Of a stretch of 64,000 nucleotides of DNA, positions 58,694 to 64,000 are shown one piece after another. Position numbers and translations under genes: made by a program. The first letter of the stretch is position 1; each line of letters starts with the position of its first letter. The notes under the pieces are model-generated. The model did no database searches and was not told where the DNA came from. It saw nothing but the letters and a program-made list of their open reading frames with translations. The stretch lies in contig JAGRCP010000012.1 in NCBI GenBank assembly GCA_020433455.1, positions 33,912 through 97,911 of the forward strand. Direction: 5' to 3'. The stretch comes from Caldilineaceae bacterium (GTDB lineage Bacteria > Chloroflexota > Anaerolineae > Caldilineales > Caldilineaceae).

Positions 58694-59734
58694 ATGACAG
58701 CCATAGAAGCGCCCGGCGGACGGGTGGAAAATCAAGCAGCGTCCGGCATTCGTCCCTTTGACATCACGCGGGATCTGTTGCCGGTGGCCAATCTCATTGC
58801 CGACGCGTTTGCCGCGGAACTGGATTCCCGGGGCATGGCCGCGCTGCGCGAGATGCGCCTCATGGGCCACATGGGCGCGTTCCTCAAGCTCTTTTACCAC
58901 GCGCCCGGCGACGTGCGTAACCTGCTCCACGGCTATGTCTGGGTTGAGGATGGCCGGATCATCGGAAACGTGACCCTCCAGCGCGCCGACCGCCATGGCT
59001 CCCGCTGGCAGATTGCCAACGTGGCCGTCATGCCCGAATATCGGGGGCGGGGCATCGCGCGCCGGCTCATGGAAAGAACGCTGGAGCACATCACGGATGT
59101 GGGCGCGCGCTGGGCCGTCCTCCAGGTCTACGAAGCCAATGGCCCGGCCTGCCACCTCTATGATGCGATGGGCTTTGAGACGTTGGGCGGCATGACCGAG
59201 CTGCGCCTGGCCCGCGTGCCCCGCCTGGCCCAGGGCGAGCCGCCGCCGACTCCGCCCGCTCTGTCCGATTTCCACCCCTTTTCCGCCCGTCACGAAGCGG
59301 AACTTTACGATCTGGCCAATCGCCAGTTGAGCAATCAGGCCCAATGGTGGCGTCCGGTGCAGCGGCAGGAATTCCAGATTCCCGTGGAAGAGCGCATGGG
59401 CGAGTGGTTCTGGCGCACCCTGGGGCGCCGGAACGTCCTGCGCCGTGCCGTCTACAACGGAAGACGCTTTGATGCTGCATTGGAATTAAAAGCCCAACGC
59501 CGGTCCGGCGCGCACGAACTAAAATTGTGGGTGCGCCCCGAACTTTACGGCCTCTACGAGGGCCCCCTCTTTGACTGGGTGCTGGCCACCCTCTACGACT
59601 ACCCGCGCCTGCCGGTCACCCTCTCCCTGCCCACGGATCACGAAGCCGGATTGGCCGCGGCCCAGGCCCGGGGCTTCGTCATCGAAAGCACGCTGCTGAC
59701 CATGCGCAAGCAAATGGGACGACAGATTTTATGA
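58694..59734 (+). CDS. GNAT-family N-acetyltransferase
   Basis: 346 residues. The N-terminal GNAT domain (about 20-175) has the acetyl-CoA loop VAVMPEYRGRGIARRLMER (motif A, Arg/Gly-rich) and a second motif NGPACHLYDAMGFETLGGM. The C-terminal half (about 200-346) looks like a second, degenerate GNAT lobe without the acetyl-CoA loop. The substrate is unknown. The stop overlaps the start of sbcD (ATGA), so it is cotranslated with a DNA-repair nuclease, an association worth noting. Confidence 0.87.
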   Translation: MTAIEAPGGRVENQAASGIRPFDITRDLLPVANLIADAFAAELDSRGMAALREMRLMGHMGAFLKLFYHAPGDVRNLLHGYVWVEDGRIIGNVTLQRADRHGSRWQIANVAVMPEYRGRGIARRLMERTLEHITDVGARWAVLQVYEANGPACHLYDAMGFETLGGMTELRLARVPRLAQGEPPPTPPALSDFHPFSARHEAELYDLANRQLSNQAQWWRPVQRQEFQIPVEERMGEWFWRTLGRRNVLRRAVYNGRRFDAALELKAQRRSGAHELKLWVRPELYGLYEGPLFDWVLATLYDYPRLPVTLSLPTDHEAGLAAAQARGFVIESTLLTMRKQMGRQIL

Positions 59735-61017
59735 CCCGCTTTCTTCACTTTGCCGATTGTCATCTCGGCTACAAGCAGTACAATCACAAAGAGCGCTTCA
59801 ACGATTTTGCCCGCGCCTTCCTGGACGTGATCGACCGCGCGATTGATGCACAGGTTGACTTCGTCATTCTGGCGGGCGACCTCTTCCAGAAGCGCGCAAT
59901 TGATGCGCTGACCCTCAACCAGGCCATGGTGGGGCTGGAGCGGCTGGAACGAGCCGCCATTCCCTGCATCGCGGTGGAAGGCAATCACGAGCACGCCTAC
60001 TATCAGGATGCCGTGGGGTGGATGGAGTTTCTGGCTCAGCGTCGGCTGCTCATTCTTCTGGATGCAGAATTTGCCGACGGCGCGCCCCTGCTTACGCCCT
60101 ACAGCGCCACCAGGCGCCGGGGCGCGTATATCGATCCCGTGCCCGGCGTGCGCGTCTACGGCATGCGCTACTACGGCGCGGGCACGCCCGCGGCGGTGGA
60201 AGCCTATGCCGCGGCCCTGCGTGAGCAGCCCTCCGTTCAGGAGAACGGCGACCCCGTAGACTACACCATCTTCATTGCCCACGGCGGCGTGGAGGGCGTT
60301 CTGGCTGACGAGGCCGGCGGGCTGAGCGTGCGTCAGTGGTCGGCACTCAAGCCCTACGTGGATTACCTCGCGCTGGGTCATATCCACAAGCCCTATCAAT
60401 TTGACGACTGGATTTTCAACCCCGGCAGCACGGAGACCTGTTCCATCTCCGAAGCCGAATGGCGCGAGCGGGGCTACTACCTGGTGGAGATCGATCCCGC
60501 GGACGCGGACGAACGCAGGCACGCGGTCACGCTTCACGCCAACCGCCGCCGCCCTTTCTTCCGCTTCAGCTACAAAGTCGATCACGATCAGTCGCCCACG
60601 GAGCTGGAGAGCAAAGCGGGCGAGTTCCTTCTGCGCAAGGCCCGGGACCTGCGGGTCGATCGTCTGGCAGATGACGCCCGGCCGGTGGTCGATCTCCAAC
60701 TCACGGGCGTCTTGCCCTTTGATCGCGGCGCGCTGCGCCTGGATCTCCTGGAGACCATGGCCTGGGACGCGTTTAACCCTCTCCACGTGCTCATCAAGAA
60801 CCACACGCGTTCGGCCGAATTCGCCATCGACGCGGATGAAACCCTGAGTCGCACCCAGCTTGAGCGCCGGGTCCTCGCCGACCTCCTGGCCCGGGATCAG
60901 CGCTTTGCCGGCAAGAGCGACGACTGGGCGCGCCTGGCCGTCACCCTCAAGCAGATGGCGCTGACGGGCGCCGGCGCGGACGCGGTGCTGGAAGAAATCT
61001 CCGGCGCGATTCAATAG
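59731..61017 (+). CDS. sbcD: SbcD/Mre11-type DNA repair exonuclease
   Basis: 428 residues. Calcineurin-like phosphoesterase motifs: FADCHLGY (Asp9, His11), ILAGDLFQKRAI, VEGNHEHAYYQ, FIAHGGVEG and LGHIHKP. These bind two Mn ions in the SbcD/Mre11 nuclease. The C-terminal part (about 260-428) is the capping and SbcC-binding region. It forms a complex with the SbcC/Rad50 ATPase encoded 80 bases downstream and processes hairpins and blocked ends. Confidence 0.93.
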   Translation: MTRFLHFADCHLGYKQYNHKERFNDFARAFLDVIDRAIDAQVDFVILAGDLFQKRAIDALTLNQAMVGLERLERAAIPCIAVEGNHEHAYYQDAVGWMEFLAQRRLLILLDAEFADGAPLLTPYSATRRRGAYIDPVPGVRVYGMRYYGAGTPAAVEAYAAALREQPSVQENGDPVDYTIFIAHGGVEGVLADEAGGLSVRQWSALKPYVDYLALGHIHKPYQFDDWIFNPGSTETCSISEAEWRERGYYLVEIDPADADERRHAVTLHANRRRPFFRFSYKVDHDQSPTELESKAGEFLLRKARDLRVDRLADDARPVVDLQLTGVLPFDRGALRLDLLETMAWDAFNPLHVLIKNHTRSAEFAIDADETLSRTQLERRVLADLLARDQRFAGKSDDWARLAVTLKQMALTGAGADAVLEEISGAIQ

Positions 61018-61029
61018 ATAACTGTGAAC

Positions 61030-61095
61030 AAATAATGCATAACGGTTATCGGATCGCCCGTTAGCAATTCATCATTCATCATTTTCAATTAACCA
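61030..61095 (+). repeat. TCATCAT-type repeat between sbcD and sbcC
   Basis: Words AATTCATCATTCATCATTTTCAATTAACCATT (7-base TCATCAT spacing) follow AATAATGCATAACGG. The segment is AT-rich within very GC-rich genes. It includes no good Shine-Dalgarno sequence for sbcC. Confidence 0.45.
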
Positions 61096-61097
61096 TT

Positions 61098-63803
61098 ATG
61101 CAGATTCTCTCCCTCGACCTGGAAAACGTCAAGAGTTACGACGGCGCGCATATCGACTTCGCGCCGGGCGTCAACGCCATCGTCGGCAGCAACGGCGCGG
61201 GCAAGAGCACCATCCTGGAGGCAATCGGTTTTACCCTCTTCGATCATCTCGGCTACAAGCAACAGGACTTCGTGCGCGAAGGCAAAAACACGGCCACCAT
61301 CACCGTGACCTTCCTCAGCAGCCTGGATGAGCGACGCTACCAGGCCGTGCGCAAGTGCGGCAGCAGCAACCAGCACTATATCCATGATCCGGAGTTGGAC
61401 GCACGCATCTGCGAAGGCAAGGCTGATGTCCTTACCTTTTTGCGCGGCCACATGGGCGTGGAGCCCGGCGCGGACCTGGCGCGTCTTTTCAGCGACGCGG
61501 TGGGCGTGCCTCAAGGCGCGTTTACGGCCGCGTTTCTCCTCACGCCCGCTTTGCGCAAGGGCACCTTCGATCCCCTACTCCAGGTTGACGAATACAAGCG
61601 CGCCTTCGACGCCCTGCGCGAACCCCTCAACCTGCTCAAGACACGCAACCAGGAGTTCGCAGTGGAGGCCGCAGGGCTGGAAGCCCGGCTGGAGCAATTG
61701 CCCGAGCTGGAGGCTGAATCGAAGACCCTGGCCGCCGAGCTGGAGCAGATCGCCGCAACCCTGGCCGAACTGGAAGCCGGCCTGACCCGGATTACCGGTA
61801 CGCGCGTCGAACTGGAAGCGCAGCAAGCCGCTGTGCGCACGCTGCAACAGCAGCAGGCTACCCTGACCGAGCGCAGCCGGGCCGCTGACCAGCGTCTTCA
61901 GCACGCGGTCGCCGCCTTGACCGCGGCCCAGGCCGCGGCGGAGACCGTGGCCGCACAGCAGCCGGGCCATGACGCCTACGTCGCGGCCCAAGCCGAAGAG
62001 CGGGAACTTGACGCCCAGGTCCTGGCGCGTCAGGCGCTGCGGGATCGCCTCAACGCGGCTGAGCGCACCCTGGCCCTGACTCGCAGCAAGCTGGAGACCC
62101 TGGTCCAGGAACGGGAGAAGGCGGCCGCGGCCGCCGCGCGCGTCGCCCAGTTGGCCCCGTCTGTGGCCGAGCAGGAACGCGTCGAGGCTGAGCTGGCCGC
62201 GGCGCAACAGGCCGACGCTCGTCGGCAGGAACTGGTCGATCAGCTTGCTGCCCAAGAAAAGGGCCTGGCCGAACTGGAGACCCGGGCCGCAGGCATTGCC
62301 CAGCAACTGGCCGGCGCTGAAGCCTTCGAAGATGAGCAGCAGAGCCTGGAAGAGACGCTGACCGGGAGCCAGACGGCATTGGACGAGTTCAAGCGCGGGC
62401 TGGCGCGCATGAGTGCTGAAGCAGACGCCCTCAAAGATCAGAGCGCCGCGCTCCAGGCCGCAGAGACTGCTGCCTGTCCCGTTTGCGAGCAGCCTCTCAC
62501 CGAGGAACACCGGGTCGAGATGCTCACCCGGAATGAGGCCCGGTTGGTCGCGCTGCGCGCAGAGTACAAAGCCGGACAGGCCGCCATCCAGACCGGGGAG
62601 AGCGAGCGGGAGACGGCCAACACGCGTCTGGCCCAGGTGCGTAAGACCCTGCGTCGTCTGCCCCGCGCCGAGGAGTTGAGCGCAATCCGTAGCGAAATTG
62701 AACAGCGGGATGGCGAGCGCACAGAGCTTGCCCGGCGCGTCCATGCCGATGCCGATGCGGCGGGGCGGATTGCCGTGCTCAAGGAGCAGTTGACCGCGCT
62801 GGGCAATCCCAAAGAGCAGCGAGCAGTTGCCGCCAGCCAGGCCGCGCGCAAGGATGCACTTGAGCAGGAACAGCAGGCGTTGGACAGCACTCTCGGTCAG
62901 GAAGAGGCCGCGGTCACCGCACTCGTCGCCCAGTTGGAGGCCTTTATCGAGCTGGATGATGCAGTCGCCCGGGTGGCGACAGCTCTGGACGAACACGGCG
63001 CAGCCTATCAGGCCGTGCTTAGCCGGCAAGCCCTGGCCGCGACGGTAGACGAGCGCACTGCTGAGAACAAGGCGGCCCAGGCTGAACTTTCTGCCCTGGC
63101 CGAAGCGGTGGAGAACGCAGCCCAGGAGCTGGCCGCGGCTGAAGCCGGGTTCGATGCCGAAACCTATGCCGCGACCGTGTCCCGGGAACAGGAACTCCGC
63201 GCCGAGTTGACCACCCTCCAGACCCGGCGCACCATGCTGGGGAAGGAGCAAGACCGAAATGAGGCGCGTCTGACTCTGCTGCGCGAACAGGCTGAGGCGC
63301 TGGCCGCAATTCATGCCCGGCAAAAGGAATTGACCAACCAGGAAGAGGTGCTGAGCGCGCTGCGCGCCATCCTGCGCGAGGCCGGCCCCTACATCACCGC
63401 CACCCTCATCCGCCAGGTGAGTGCGGACGCGGCGCGCATTTTCTCCGACCTCATGCAGGATTATTCCCGCCATCTGACCTGGACGGAAGAGTACGAAATC
63501 CGCCTCAACGTGGACGGCAATGAGCGTCAGTTCGGCCAGCTTTCCGGCGGCGAACAGATGAGCGCGGCCCTGGCCGTGCGCCTGGCCCTCCTGCGCGAGA
63601 TGAGCAACATCGACATCGCCTTCTTCGACGAGCCCACCACCAATCTGGATGAAGCGCGTCGGGACGCGCTGGCCCGCCAGATCGTCAACATCAAAGGGTT
63701 GCGCCAGCTCTTCGTCATTAGCCACGATGATACCTTCGAGCAGGCAACCCAGAATTTGATCCGGGTAGACAAGAGCGGCGGCGTGAGCCGGGTTGTGGGG
63801 TAG
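61098..63803 (+). CDS. sbcC: SbcC/Rad50-type ATPase
   Basis: 901 residues. Walker A GSNGAGKST near residue 35 and two long coiled coils rich in Glu, Ala, Gln and Arg (about 175-450 and 475-745). The zinc hook C460-PV-C463 lies between them, and the C-terminal half-site carries signature LSGGEQMSAALAVRLALL and Walker B IAFFDEPTTNLD near residue 835. It dimerises through the hook and ATPase heads and clamps SbcD on DNA ends. It appears complete at both termini. Confidence 0.94.
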   Translation: MQILSLDLENVKSYDGAHIDFAPGVNAIVGSNGAGKSTILEAIGFTLFDHLGYKQQDFVREGKNTATITVTFLSSLDERRYQAVRKCGSSNQHYIHDPELDARICEGKADVLTFLRGHMGVEPGADLARLFSDAVGVPQGAFTAAFLLTPALRKGTFDPLLQVDEYKRAFDALREPLNLLKTRNQEFAVEAAGLEARLEQLPELEAESKTLAAELEQIAATLAELEAGLTRITGTRVELEAQQAAVRTLQQQQATLTERSRAADQRLQHAVAALTAAQAAAETVAAQQPGHDAYVAAQAEERELDAQVLARQALRDRLNAAERTLALTRSKLETLVQEREKAAAAAARVAQLAPSVAEQERVEAELAAAQQADARRQELVDQLAAQEKGLAELETRAAGIAQQLAGAEAFEDEQQSLEETLTGSQTALDEFKRGLARMSAEADALKDQSAALQAAETAACPVCEQPLTEEHRVEMLTRNEARLVALRAEYKAGQAAIQTGESERETANTRLAQVRKTLRRLPRAEELSAIRSEIEQRDGERTELARRVHADADAAGRIAVLKEQLTALGNPKEQRAVAASQAARKDALEQEQQALDSTLGQEEAAVTALVAQLEAFIELDDAVARVATALDEHGAAYQAVLSRQALAATVDERTAENKAAQAELSALAEAVENAAQELAAAEAGFDAETYAATVSREQELRAELTTLQTRRTMLGKEQDRNEARLTLLREQAEALAAIHARQKELTNQEEVLSALRAILREAGPYITATLIRQVSADAARIFSDLMQDYSRHLTWTEEYEIRLNVDGNERQFGQLSGGEQMSAALAVRLALLREMSNIDIAFFDEPTTNLDEARRDALARQIVNIKGLRQLFVISHDDTFEQATQNLIRVDKSGGVSRVVG

Positions 63804-63822
63804 GTGGGGTTGTTGGGTTGAC

Positions 63823-63988
63823 AGGGCACGGAGGCCCTCCCCTACCGTAGGGACCGGCCTCTGTGCCGGTCCGCCGCCCCGGTGACGCGACCGCGTGGGT
63901 TGTCCCGTCGGCCTCGGTAACGCGTGGTTCGCTAGGGCAGGCTTCTTGGGTTGACGGGCGGCGGGAGGGCACGGAGGCCCTCCCCTAC
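63823..63988. repeat. REP-like 23-bp direct repeat at the window end
   Basis: AGGGCACGGAGGCCCTCCCC followed by TAC occurs at 63823-63845 and 63966-63988, each preceded by a GGGTTGAC word. The unit contains its own small palindrome (GGGC..GCCC). The stretch 63804-64000 holds no gene, and the second copy lies at the edge. Confidence 0.75.
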
Positions 63989-64000
63989 GGTATACCGGCC

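Noticed and set aside
61575..63725. 716-codon open frame on the minus strand opposite sbcC
   Set aside because: Exact antisense of the SbcC coiled coils; Leu/Gly/Gln-rich, no ribosome site, no motifs.

Overview
The window is high-GC bacterial DNA whose gene content points to Chloroflexota, probably the Anaerolineae/Caldilineae side. The clues are coenzyme F420 genes (cofD, cofC, an FbiB-type nitroreductase and an F420-type LLM oxidoreductase), many Ala/Glu-rich ABC substrate-binding lipoproteins with AAC lipoboxes, proline/threonine-rich secreted proteins, and heptamer-based intergenic repeats. This assignment is inference from gene content; no rRNA, tRNA or CRISPR array was seen.

Layout. 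1-3135: end of potA, then potBCD (polyamine ABC transporter) and a strong terminator. 3150-3765: remnants of an IS21-type element and two truncated genes. 3789-12683 (minus strand): M23 peptidase, secreted Pro/Thr protein, penicillin-acylase-type hydrolase, acyltransferase, a fused FAD/2Fe-2S subunit of a molybdenum hydroxylase, a small membrane protein, and a BON-MscS channel. 12753-17976: F420 block, split by a DarTG DNA ADP-ribosylation toxin-antitoxin pair. 18057-24936 (minus): flotillin-like protein, tpiA, a small conserved protein, pgk, gap and yvcK. 25023-30038: lipoprotein plus AlbA_2 regulator, then thiolase plus a DUF35 protein split into two frames. 30249-36229: YnjB-like binding protein, then ugpA-ugpE-ugpB preceded by a glyoxalase remnant. 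36292-37679: SDR dehydrogenase and a DinB-like protein.

37807-46745 (minus): an AT-richer amino-sugar catabolic operon. In transcription order it holds a GntR regulator, binding protein, two permeases, sulfatase, BadF-type sugar kinase, a decayed gene, and murQ. It has a recognisable promoter and a dre-like operator, and a decayed ISAs1 transposase lies just beyond its upstream end. It looks like a PTS-independent route for MurNAc/GlcNAc-type sugars.

47535-56930 (minus): a complete phosphate regulon, phoB-phoR, then a four-repeat PHO box, then pstS-pstC-pstA-pstB-arsC-phoU. The PstA protein is about 710 residues. It carries a complete PstS-like phosphate-binding domain, with its two halves in swapped order, between its first membrane helix and its permease core. 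This is the most unusual object in the window. 57137-63803: RNase D, then a GNAT-sbcD-sbcC operon. The last 200 bases hold a REP-like direct repeat.

Recurrent themes: promoters whose -10 box lies 8-9 bases before the start codon (leaderless genes: the nitroreductase and yvcK); long inverted repeats made of 7-base units between genes, two of which supply a neighbour's stop codon; and large hairpins used as terminators or mRNA-processing elements.
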